Below are positions 7,561-14,942 of a stretch of 64,000 nucleotides of DNA, piece by piece. The notes beneath the pieces were generated by a model. It was not told the origin of the DNA. It did not search any database and was given only the letters and a program-made list of their open reading frames with translations. The DNA is from CAZWLY01 sp964634465 (GTDB lineage Bacteria > Desulfobacterota > Desulfarculia > G963662305), in the NCBI GenBank assembly GCA_964634465.1, contig CAZWLY010000017.1, forward strand, positions 12,471 to 76,470, given 5' to 3'. A program made the position numbers and the translations under genes. Within the stretch, counting starts at the first letter, position 1. The number at the start of each line of letters is the position of its first letter.

Positions 7561-7977
7561 TTAGAAAAATTCAAGGAGATAGCCGGCCGAGGCGGATATG
7601 ATCGTCGCAACGACAGTTATTCTCGACATCTTTTGACTGAGCTGGGCGATATTGAGCTGAAGATCCTTCGGACCAGGCGCAAAAGCGCCCTCGAGGTCAT
7701 TAGGGCCTACGCCCGGCGGGCGAGGGATATCAACCGGTTGATCCTGGCCTGTTTCGTCCTGGGACTCTCCACCCGCAAGGCCTCCAAGGCCTTGCTCCCC
7801 ATCCTGGGCGAGCCTATCAGTCCAACCACGGTCAGTCAGGCGGCCAAGTGGTTCCGTAAGGTCGCCGAGCAGAGGGATGCCGAGGCTCAATTCAATCTTG
7901 GCGCGATGTATTACAAAGGCCGAGGGGTGCCCCAGGATTATGTAATGGTAATGGCGCACATGTGGGATTATGAGTAA
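7561..7977 (+). pseudogene. Chimeric remnant: IS256-type transposase fragment joined to a Sel1-like repeat
   Basis: Bases 7561-7839 read as an internal piece of a mutator/IS256-type transposase (LLTELGDIEL, VIRAYARRARDINRLILA, FVLGLSTRKASKALLPILGE, SPTTVS). Without a frame break it continues into one Sel1-like repeat (AAKWFRKVAEQRDAEAQFNL, then YYKGRGVPQDY) and stops at 7977. The two halves come from unrelated families, so this is a recombination scar and not a functional gene. A TTG at 7633 could start translation. Confidence 0.65.
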
Positions 7978-7997
7978 TTGACAGGATCATCGCGGGC

Positions 7998-8154
7998 GAG
8001 GTATGCTCAAAATTGGTAATTCAGACATCCAAGTGGCTCAAGGCGAGGAAACCAGCTTTGCTGTCGCCCGGGAAAACAGGCTCAATGCCGCATTTGGGCT
8101 TTTAAATGGCCCAGAGGAGCCCTTCGGAAGATAGAAAACGGCTTTGCGAGGTAA
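7998..8154 (+). repeat. Copy B of the degenerate direct repeat
   Basis: Counterpart of 6663-6820 in the same orientation with matching internal spacing. No transposase precedes it; the IS256/Sel1 chimera ends 20 nt upstream. The PLD gene starts about 60 nt downstream. The two copies bracket the lipoprotein gene. Confidence 0.6.
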
Positions 8155-8215
8155 TCTCAGCTAATTAGTAGTTTCGGGTCTCGCCCCACAATTCTTAAGG
8201 GGAGGAGAGCGATAA

Positions 8216-9589
8216 ATGCGGTTTATTGCCGGTGGACTTAACGGCAATTATTTACGGGAGATAAACGAGGGCGCTATTAGTGACACTGATGAGATCCTTG
8301 CAGCGGTTGCTTACGCGACCAACGAACCGGACATATCACGGATGTTCGATTCCTGGTGGGATAATAAGATCAAGCTCACATTTTGGTGCAGGTATGACTA
8401 CTCAATCCCTGTGGCCCTGCCTCTTCTCGACAAATTCTTGAAGCGTGCCTCTCCAAATTTTATCTGCCGACTCGTTCCCGACATTTTCCATCCGAAGGTT
8501 ATTTGGTGGAAAGGATATGGAGTTTATATCGGGTCAGCGAACTTGACCGAGAGGGGTTGGTATCGCAACATTGAAGCTGGGTTGTTCATTGAGAACGGTA
8601 ACTTGGCCGGGACAATCCTGGAAGCGGAGTTAGATGAATTCTTCAAGGCGGTTGATGACAGATCCTATCCTCTAACCGATGAAGTATACGAACACCTGCT
8701 CAGATTCCAGCAGACAAACAACAACCAAACGGCCCAAGACAAACTCAGGGAGAAATTCGATTCTGACAAGAGCCGATTGGCAAAATTGAACCCTCTCACA
8801 TTTGTGAGTCGGGTAAGTACCGAAAACAGAGCTCTTGGGTCATTCCTTGAGGAATGGAATGAAACCCTTCAGTACCTGAGGGATATTGCATCAAGGGTTT
8901 CGACAGACAAGTACAGGCCGTCATGGGTTCCAGAGAAAACCCCGTCGGGCGTACAGGTGGATCAATTCCTTCACGCTTACTACTATGGGTGTGTTCGTGA
9001 TGGTGTGCAATATCCTTTCAACAATCTCTATGAGCGCCACAAAAATAATCCGGAAGGGGCCTTGGTTGAGGCGATGGAATGGTGGTCCAGCTTGGAGCGA
9101 GCACCAAATGACGAAGACACCTTCATCGTCGAATGGGCTCCTTTCCTCAAAGAGCACCTGGCCCAAAATCGGCTTTTGGACCTGACACTTGATGAATTTA
9201 CCGGAATCTGTGAGCGAGTGCATGCCATTAGGGAACATTGCTTGCGTCTTCCCAACAAGGTTCTTGGCCCAGATGCAGTAGGGCAGAATTTCAAGCAGGA
9301 AGAAAAAATCCCTCTATTCGCTGAAGTGCTTTACAGGAACAGGTCCAAAGCAGGCAACAGCGTACTTCAGACCATTCACCACGTCCTTTATGGGGGACCG
9401 GTTGAACATACTCCACAGAGAATCTGGGAAGGTTTCAAATCCGATGAGTGGCACATCGATCATCTTGGGCTGAGTTCACTAGGCGAGATCGTTGGCTGGG
9501 CGCTCCCAGATCACTTTCCTCCGAGGAACGACCGAACCAATAAAGCACTCAAAGCCCTTGGATATAAAGTCAGGGTCTACTCAGGATAG
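8216..9589 (+). CDS. PLD-superfamily (HKD) nuclease-like protein
   Basis: A 457-residue protein with one phospholipase D catalytic half-motif: H92-P-K94 followed by G106-S-A-N109 and E120 (FHPKVIW, then YIGSANLTERGWYRNIEAG). Single-HKD proteins of this kind dimerise and are often DNA endonucleases or defence effectors. The C-terminal 300 residues are charged and helical and I do not recognise them. A strong ribosome site (GGGGAGGAG) precedes the ATG. The gene is less GC-rich than the phage, is flanked by IS remnants on both sides and stands alone. It is most likely cargo, possibly anti-phage, but no partner gene is present. Confidence 0.7.
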   Translation: MRFIAGGLNGNYLREINEGAISDTDEILAAVAYATNEPDISRMFDSWWDNKIKLTFWCRYDYSIPVALPLLDKFLKRASPNFICRLVPDIFHPKVIWWKGYGVYIGSANLTERGWYRNIEAGLFIENGNLAGTILEAELDEFFKAVDDRSYPLTDEVYEHLLRFQQTNNNQTAQDKLREKFDSDKSRLAKLNPLTFVSRVSTENRALGSFLEEWNETLQYLRDIASRVSTDKYRPSWVPEKTPSGVQVDQFLHAYYYGCVRDGVQYPFNNLYERHKNNPEGALVEAMEWWSSLERAPNDEDTFIVEWAPFLKEHLAQNRLLDLTLDEFTGICERVHAIREHCLRLPNKVLGPDAVGQNFKQEEKIPLFAEVLYRNRSKAGNSVLQTIHHVLYGGPVEHTPQRIWEGFKSDEWHIDHLGLSSLGEIVGWALPDHFPPRNDRTNKALKALGYKVRVYSG

Positions 9590-10065
9590 ATTGATCACAC
9601 ATATGGGTATGAAAGGAATGGTAGGCGACCGTACGCTTGAGTGGGGATTTGAGCGGGACTTTTCCCAAAATTTGCCAAAATTTGTCGCTATATCCAGAAT
9701 TGACCAAAATTTGTTCTCGTGTTTTCAATCGGTTCCTCTGATTCAGGTGCACGTTGTACTTGCTGGCCAGCTCGGAAAGTGTCAGTTCACCAGATAGGGC
9801 TCCCAGCGCAACCTTGGCCTTGAACTCAGCAGAAAAGCGTCTTCTCTTGGACATGTTTCGAAGTCCTCCTCCCTGGTGGACTCCACCTTAGCAACTTGTC
9901 CAAAAAACCGCACACACTTCATACGTCACATCGCGTAACCTCTTTTGGGATAGCATTGACTAACGAACGACTAACCCCCCTTCAAAACCTCAAGAACGTA
10001 TGCCTCCTAATATCTGATAATACAACGAAAGACGTTGGCAGTGCTATCGATTAAGGTGTCATTGT
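9590..10065. other. Non-coding junction with IS fragments
   Basis: Between the PLD gene and the baseplate gene. CCAAAATTTG occurs three times (9665, 9675, 9704), which looks like the end of a mobile element. An IS3 orfA stub lies at 9738-9854. From 9900 to 10065 I see no gene or clear signal. Confidence 0.5.
9738..9854 (-). pseudogene. IS3-family orfA 5' stub
   Basis: The first 39 codons (MSKRRRFSAEFKAKVALGAL, then LSELASKYNVHLNQ) are the N-terminal helix-turn-helix of IS3-group OrfA transposases. After that the match ends abruptly and the rest of the element is absent. Upstream sequence on the minus strand (GGTTTTTTGGACAAG) could be the element's left end. Confidence 0.7.
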
Positions 10066-11232
10066 CTACCCCGCCTCTTTGTCCACGATCTCCGTCCCGA
10101 CGGTGTAGCCCGTGCACTTGGGGAACTGCCACCGCTCCAACTCCTGAAGCGACGGTTCGGTCAAAACCACCCGGTAGACGCCGGAGATGGACTGCAGGGC
10201 GTCGATGATGTCCTCGGGGACGATGTCGCGCCGAAGCTTGTTGGCCCAGGCCTCGGTCAACGCGGCCAGGCGTGACTCGGCCTCGTCTTTGGCCGCCGCG
10301 GCCAGGGCCTCCTGGGCCTTGTAGATTTGCAGCGTGGCGGTGACGGTGTAGTTGACCGCCTCGGCGTCCATGAAAATCAACTTGTCGCCCAGGGCCCTGA
10401 CATCCTTGCGGCTCAGGTAGGCCTCGAATTCAGATTGGATGTCCGCCGGCAGGGGCTCGCCGCCCTCCCACAGACCGACGATCCACACCTTGCACTCGTC
10501 GCCGACGGCGTCGGAGCCCCAGGCGTCGGCATCGACGATGGACTGGTGGACCTTCTTGGCGTGGGAGATGTAGGCCGGGGCTGTGCCGGCGTTGGACAGC
10601 TCCTCCGGCGCGAGCTGGATGCGGAGCCGGAACCGGTCGTCGCCCTCCTCCTCGGCGCCGCCCCTGGTGACGGTGGTGTTCTCGACGGAGACCAGGTACG
10701 GCAGAGGGCTGACCGGATCGTTGATCTCGCCGGCGACGAAACCGTTGCCGGCCTCCCCGGCCTCGACGCACCGGCCGGGGACGTCGATGGTCGTCTCGCC
10801 GACCTGGATGACGGCCGCCTCGGTGGTCTCGAAGGCCACCCGGCCGCCGCCGACCTGAATCTGGTACCCCGAGGGGATGGTTTGGGGGGCGGGGTGGCCG
10901 GAAAACTGGAAGCGGAAGGTAGTGACGGCATGGGCCGCCGGCAGCCTGGCGGCGGCCACGAACGCGCCGAGGTGGTCCAACCGGGAACCCGTGGCGAAGG
11001 CGAGCAGGTTCTGCCTGACCTCCTCGTTGATCCGCTCCTCGGTCAGTTCCCCCTCCTGGGCGGTGATTTCCAGGACGAACGTTTCGGGATAACTGGGCAG
11101 GGGGTAGACGCCGTCCGGGTTTTCGGTCGTCTTGGTCCCCTCCTGGTAGTCCGTCTTCAGGCGCTTGAGGCGCTGATCGTAGGTTTCTTCCTTAAGGTCG
11201 GGCGCGGGGAGTTGGCTCAGATCAATCGCCAT
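10066..11232 (-). CDS. Baseplate J-like protein (Mu gp47 type)
   Basis: A 388-residue baseplate wedge protein of contractile tails. It has the J-family pattern: an N-terminal LATGSRLDHLGAFVAAARL-like segment (here FATGSRLDHLGAF, residue 80), a central IPSGYQIQVGGGRVAFET block, then AGEAGNGFVAGEI and the GGAEEEGDDRFRLRI block near residue 190. It is the last gene of the minus-strand block and overlaps the hub gene D by 11 nt. In Mu and P2, J sits next to gpI and gpW; here those lie 7 and 18 kb away on the other strand. Confidence 0.85.
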   Translation of the reverse strand: MAIDLSQLPAPDLKEETYDQRLKRLKTDYQEGTKTTENPDGVYPLPSYPETFVLEITAQEGELTEERINEEVRQNLLAFATGSRLDHLGAFVAAARLPAAHAVTTFRFQFSGHPAPQTIPSGYQIQVGGGRVAFETTEAAVIQVGETTIDVPGRCVEAGEAGNGFVAGEINDPVSPLPYLVSVENTTVTRGGAEEEGDDRFRLRIQLAPEELSNAGTAPAYISHAKKVHQSIVDADAWGSDAVGDECKVWIVGLWEGGEPLPADIQSEFEAYLSRKDVRALGDKLIFMDAEAVNYTVTATLQIYKAQEALAAAAKDEAESRLAALTEAWANKLRRDIVPEDIIDALQSISGVYRVVLTEPSLQELERWQFPKCTGYTVGTEIVDKEAG

Positions 11233-12226
11233 TTTCCACCACCTCCAGACGGAGCCTGGTTTTCCAGCCCCGTTTTTTGGTCAGCGTGTGGGCGGCCCGC
11301 TTGACCAGATAGGGCCCGGACAGCCGGCCCAATCCCGCCAGTTCGATGATCGTTCCGGCGCTGATGGGGCGGCCCATGATGCTCAGGCTGCCGCCGGCCG
11401 TCTTCCGGTTGGCCTCGCCCAGAGCGGCGCGGCACCGCTCCCGGGCCTCTTCCAGAGTCCGGGCCAGGTCGTGCAGTTCCAAAACCGTGTCGCCGGCCGC
11501 CCCCTCGGCCTCTTCCCGGTGGCCGACCACCTTGCCGGTCTCGGGGTCGTAGTAAGAGATCGTGGCGGCGGCGTAGACCGCCCTCGGCTTGGGACCGAGC
11601 TCCCCGCCGATGATCAACCGGTGGTCGCCCAGGTCCAGGGTTAGGCCGCTGGGGCGCTTATCGTTGGTGAAGACGACGGCCTCCCCCTTGACGTTAAAGA
11701 GGCAGTTGAACTCTCTGGCCAGCCTGGTCAGCGCCTGTTCGGGCGTCTCGTCCCGAATCTCGAGCCGGGGCAGTTGGACGGCCGGGCACTCGACCACCGC
11801 CCGGTACCCGGCCTCTTTGATCAACGCGGTTACGGCGGCCTTCAGGGTAACGTTGACCCAGGCCCGGTTGGTCCGGCGCCTGAGATTGTCGCGCTTAAGG
11901 CTCTGGTAGCTTAAGGCCCGGACCTTGACCCGCGCCGGTTGGATGGTGAAATCCGGGCGGTCGATCGTAAACAGGCCCAGCGGGAAAGTGTATCGACGGC
12001 CCTTTTCCGTCCAGACGATTTCGGCCTGGATGTGGTCTCCTTCCTCGGGGTACCAGGCCTCGTAAAACCGACCGTCGGAGTTGTCGAGGGTGATGACCAA
12101 CTCGTCTTTGGCCCCTTTTTGGGCGGAATCGAAAAAGGTCAGGCTCTCAAAGAACGGGCCCAGTTGCCCGGTGATGGACCTGCCCGCCCAGGTGATTTCG
12201 GCCGTCGCCCGTCTCAGCTTCTCCAC
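11222..12226 (-). CDS. Tail hub protein, late control gene D type
   Basis: A 334-residue protein of the P2 gpD/Mu gp44-related hub family, which forms the base of the spike above the baseplate. Supporting segments are DELVITLDNSDGRFYEAWYP near residue 40, the LALSYQSL-like block (here RALSYQSLKRDNL), ETPEQALTRLAREFN near residue 165 and a C-terminal PYLVKRAAHTLTKKRGWKT strand pair. It overlaps both neighbours by 11-13 nt. Confidence 0.8.
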   Translation of the reverse strand: MEKLRRATAEITWAGRSITGQLGPFFESLTFFDSAQKGAKDELVITLDNSDGRFYEAWYPEEGDHIQAEIVWTEKGRRYTFPLGLFTIDRPDFTIQPARVKVRALSYQSLKRDNLRRRTNRAWVNVTLKAAVTALIKEAGYRAVVECPAVQLPRLEIRDETPEQALTRLAREFNCLFNVKGEAVVFTNDKRPSGLTLDLGDHRLIIGGELGPKPRAVYAAATISYYDPETGKVVGHREEAEGAAGDTVLELHDLARTLEEARERCRAALGEANRKTAGGSLSIMGRPISAGTIIELAGLGRLSGPYLVKRAAHTLTKKRGWKTRLRLEVVENGD

Positions 12227-12438
12227 GGCGGGACCTCCACCCTCGTCACGGTTTCGCCGGCCGAGAGATCGGGGACGATGAGTTTGACCCCGCCGGGCAA
12301 AACCGGGGCGAAACGAATCTCATAGGGCAGATGGGAATTGGCCTCCCTTAATTTTTTGGCCAGATCGGTCCGTCCCCAAAAGTGGTAGGCCAGGGCGTCC
12401 CACCGTCGGCCGGCTACGGTGATGTGGACGTTACTCAT
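12214..12438 (-). CDS. Tail protein X
   Basis: A 74-residue protein with the gpX/LysM-like pattern: GRRWDALAYHFWGRTDLAKK followed by LREANSHLP and a final GVKLIVPDL. In P2-type phages it sits between gpU and gpD, as here. Overlaps on both sides indicate translational coupling. Confidence 0.8.
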   Translation of the reverse strand: MSNVHITVAGRRWDALAYHFWGRTDLAKKLREANSHLPYEIRFAPVLPGGVKLIVPDLSAGETVTRVEVPPWRS

Positions 12439-12814
12439 CGCGGACCTCCTCCAAGGAGAGACGGAGGGTCATGGAGATGATCCCGCCCCGGTCGTCGGTG
12501 TACTCCACCCGGCGTTGGATCTTTTTGATGACGAAGTCGCCCCAGACATCGCCGCCGATCATGAGCTGTTGCGGTTCCTGGGATTCGGCCAGGGCCAGCA
12601 AGGCGTTGAAGACCCGCTGCGGGTCGGTGAATTCGCGGTGGAGTTGGATGGTCAGCTCGGCCGGCCTGATTTCCTCGGCCGTAGCCTCGTGGCGGGGGTA
12701 GCGGCCGACCAGCGGGTGGACGGCGAAGCCGAATTTGTGTTCGTCCGACAAACTGTTGGGCGTGTTGGGAGCCTTGAAGACGACGTCGCCCAGCGAGCCC
12801 CACCGACCAGCCAT
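12431..12814 (-). CDS. gpU-like tail protein
   Basis: A 127-residue protein with the gpU pattern: an N-terminal GSLGDVVF, the KFGFAVHPLVGRYPRHE segment, RPAELTIQLHREF, and a C-terminal FVIKKIQRRVEYTDDRG strand. gpU helps terminate the tail tube in P2-like phages. It precedes gpX in the same operon. The order and overlaps agree with the P2 U-X-D cassette. Confidence 0.8.
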   Translation of the reverse strand: MAGRWGSLGDVVFKAPNTPNSLSDEHKFGFAVHPLVGRYPRHEATAEEIRPAELTIQLHREFTDPQRVFNALLALAESQEPQQLMIGGDVWGDFVIKKIQRRVEYTDDRGGIISMTLRLSLEEVRDE

Positions 12815-12816
12815 CG

Positions 12817-13422
12817 TTAGAGGTCCTCCCGGCCGTTCTCGGTCACGGCGAAGCCGCCGCCGTCGGGGGTCTTAAACTCGGCCCTCTTGAGCCTGGGGGT
12901 CTCGTTGAGTCGGACGGCGCGGGTGGTCAAATGCAGGGTCCAGTCCTCGCGGTAAAGGAAGAGCCGGCCCTCCCCGTCCCTTTCCTCCTCACTCAGACGG
13001 TAGAATTCGCCCGCCTTACCCGGCTCACTCCCGACCCGAACCAGGGCCTGGCCGGAGACGGAAAGGCCCGGTTCCAACTCATCGTCCTGCTCGCTCAGCG
13101 TGAGCGGAAAATGCTCCCGGAAAAACTCGGCCAGCTTGATCGATTGGTAGAGCCCCTGGGTGGTGAAGGCCGCTTCCTCGTTGCCGCCGAGGAGTCTGAG
13201 CGAGAGAACAATTTCCAGGTCCACCCGGTAGGCCCGGCCCACGACCGCGTTTACGTCGTCCGGGTTCGGGTCCTCGGCCTCATGGAAGCCGATTTCGGTC
13301 AGGCGCAGACTTTGAGGCAGAAGCCTGATCTCGGCCGGCCTGCGGGCCCGGGACGGCTCCAGGATCACGGCCGGGCCGAGGTTGTCGGCCAGGACCTGTT
13401 TCAGCTCCAACAGGTGCTTCAT
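12817..13422 (-). CDS. Tail terminator-like protein (Mu gp37/DUF1834-like)
   Basis: A 201-residue protein starting at the ATG in the ATGA overlap with the preceding gene. The first residues (MKHLLELKQVLADNL), the RVDLEIVLSLRLLGGNEEAA central part and its place after the virion morphogenesis protein resemble Mu gp37. No motif is decisive, so the family assignment is by position and general pattern. Confidence 0.5.
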   Translation of the reverse strand: MKHLLELKQVLADNLGPAVILEPSRARRPAEIRLLPQSLRLTEIGFHEAEDPNPDDVNAVVGRAYRVDLEIVLSLRLLGGNEEAAFTTQGLYQSIKLAEFFREHFPLTLSEQDDELEPGLSVSGQALVRVGSEPGKAGEFYRLSEEERDGEGRLFLYREDWTLHLTTRAVRLNETPRLKRAEFKTPDGGGFAVTENGREDL

Positions 13423-14021
13423 TTGACCGCCTCGTCCAAGTACTCTTCGGCGGTCCGCCTCAGTTCGGCCATCTGGCGGGGCCTGAGTCTGATGAACGGC
13501 CGGGGCGGTATTTTCACAAACGGCTTGCGGATAAACAGCAGTCGATTGCCCTGTTTGGTCTTGAGTCCGAAACGGGCCTTGACGCCCTTGGGCGGCCGGC
13601 CGAGGACGGCCCCGGCCGTAAACCAAACCCGCCAGCCCTGCCCTCGAAGCAGGTCCAGGAAGCCGCGCACCCCTCGCACGTCGGCGTAGAGCTTGACGTT
13701 CCGCGCCGCCGGGACGGCCAGCTTTTTTGCAGATTGCGGCGCGACGGTTCCGCCGTGGTGGAGTAACGGGGCCCGCTTAAGCGCGGTCCCGACCCGGATC
13801 ACGCCGCCCTCAACGCGGCGGGTTATCGAGGCTCGGAGTTCGCCGGTGTCTTTGAGCGGCCCCTTGTCTCCCTTTAGGCGCTTGGTCAACTCCGCGTTGG
13901 GCGGCTCTTTCATGGTGGTGATGTTGTCCTGGACCTGGGCGACGACGAACGGGGCCAGGGCGCCGGCCAACCCCTCGGCGTGTCGCTCAAAAGCCCTGAG
14001 CCTTTCAAGAAACTTCTCCAT
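13419..14021 (-). CDS. Phage virion morphogenesis / tail completion protein (gpS/Mu gpG-like)
   Basis: Contains PLKDTGELRASITRRVEG near residue 55, the hallmark of the P2 gpS/Mu gpG tail completion family, and an HHGGT motif. At 200 residues it is longer than the usual 150; the extra length is a basic C-terminal part ending in RPFIRLRPRQMAEL. It is the first gene of the minus-strand late block and has AAGGGGAGA upstream. Its promoter is the minus side of the symmetric site at 14045-14110. Confidence 0.75.
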   Translation of the reverse strand: MEKFLERLRAFERHAEGLAGALAPFVVAQVQDNITTMKEPPNAELTKRLKGDKGPLKDTGELRASITRRVEGGVIRVGTALKRAPLLHHGGTVAPQSAKKLAVPAARNVKLYADVRGVRGFLDLLRGQGWRVWFTAGAVLGRPPKGVKARFGLKTKQGNRLLFIRKPFVKIPPRPFIRLRPRQMAELRRTAEEYLDEAVK

Positions 14022-14044
14022 AGAAATCTCCCCTTGCCTTGGGA

Positions 14045-14110
14045 ATTATGGCGGTTACAGGAGCTTGCGGTGTCCGCACGGACACCGATTCGGCGGGCGG
14101 CGGGTATGGT
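14045..14110. promoter_or_regulatory. Late promoter site 1: symmetric bidirectional palindrome
   Basis: The palindrome GTGTCCGCACGGACAC lies at 14070-14085, extending to 8-bp arms at 14069-14086. Exactly 19 nt to its right is TATGGT (14105-14110, plus strand). Exactly 19 nt to its left is CATAAT (14050-14045, minus strand). The plus hexamer precedes the ORF at 14132 and the minus one precedes the gene starting at 14021. The geometry puts the palindrome centre near -40, the position of a class II activator. Confidence 0.7.
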
Positions 14111-14131
14111 TTGCGGCAAGAGGAGACGACT

Positions 14132-14431
14132 ATGGATCATCTCGTCGAATGGACCAAGCAGGGCGGCGTGGGCGTGGCCATATTCTTCATCCTGCTCTTT
14201 TTGGGCTGGATCAAACGAGACGTCGGCCGGTTGGACGGCAAGATGGACAAGATGTCGGAGACGGTCGTCACCAAGGCCGATTGCCAACTGGACATGAACG
14301 TCCATCAATGCTCCATCGATCGGCTGGAAGGCCAGGTGGACGATCTGACCAAAGAGCTATACGCCCAGAAGGGCCGGACCGACCTGGCCAAAGAGATGAT
14401 TGATCTGGTGAGGGGATCGGATGCCTCCTAG
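14132..14431 (+). CDS. Single-helix membrane protein with coiled coil (DUF2730-like position)
   Basis: A 99-residue protein. It has an N-terminal membrane helix (VGVAIFFILLFLGWI, about residues 13-27) and then a coiled coil (RDVGRLDGKMDKMSE, CSIDRLEGQVDDLTKEL). Mu-like phages carry a similar small membrane coiled-coil protein (DUF2730) just before the small terminase, as here. The start at 14132 has AAGAGGAGA upstream. A holin or spanin role cannot be excluded. Confidence 0.55.
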   Translation: MDHLVEWTKQGGVGVAIFFILLFLGWIKRDVGRLDGKMDKMSETVVTKADCQLDMNVHQCSIDRLEGQVDDLTKELYAQKGRTDLAKEMIDLVRGSDAS

Positions 14432-14942
14432 AAAAAAGCTGGAACTGCTCGGCCTGGTCGAGCGCGTTATCGAAATGTGGGACCGGGACAAGATGACGCA
14501 TCGGGAGATCGAGGCCGTTTTGCGCCGGGAGGGGTTCGACGTCTCGCGGGGGGCGATTCAGCGGACGCTTAAAGAGTACAAGGACGTCGCCGAAACATTC
14601 CAGCGCGGCCTGCGCGAGGCCGAGAAACTGATCGAGGCGGTCAAGGCCCACCCCAACACCGACATCGTCGAGTTGTCCAGCACACTTCTGGCCCAGCACA
14701 TCCTGGACTACGTCAAGGACATCGACGGGTTGGAGTTCGCCGACGGCGCCGAGCTGTCCAAGGCCATCGCCCGGCTGAGCCGGGCCCAGGTCAACGTGGC
14801 CCGGTTGCGCCTGGAGCACACCAAGGGGTTCGACGCAGCCAAGAAGGCGGTGTTGGCCGAGCTGGGCCGTGAGCTTTCCAGGGAGCCCGGGCTCCTGGAA
14901 AAACTGAGCGCCGTGGTCGAGCGGCTGAAACCCAATGGCTGA
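14421..14942 (+). CDS. Small terminase-like protein (Mu gp27/DUF3486-like)
   Basis: A 173-residue, largely helical protein. The N-terminus has a helix-turn-helix (MTHREIEAVLRREGFDVSRG, then AIQRTLKEY) like Mu gp27, which recognises DNA for packaging. It overlaps the large terminase by 8 nt, the standard arrangement. The C-terminal helices likely form the oligomer. Confidence 0.7.
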   Translation: MPPRKKLELLGLVERVIEMWDRDKMTHREIEAVLRREGFDVSRGAIQRTLKEYKDVAETFQRGLREAEKLIEAVKAHPNTDIVELSSTLLAQHILDYVKDIDGLEFADGAELSKAIARLSRAQVNVARLRLEHTKGFDAAKKAVLAELGRELSREPGLLEKLSAVVERLKPNG

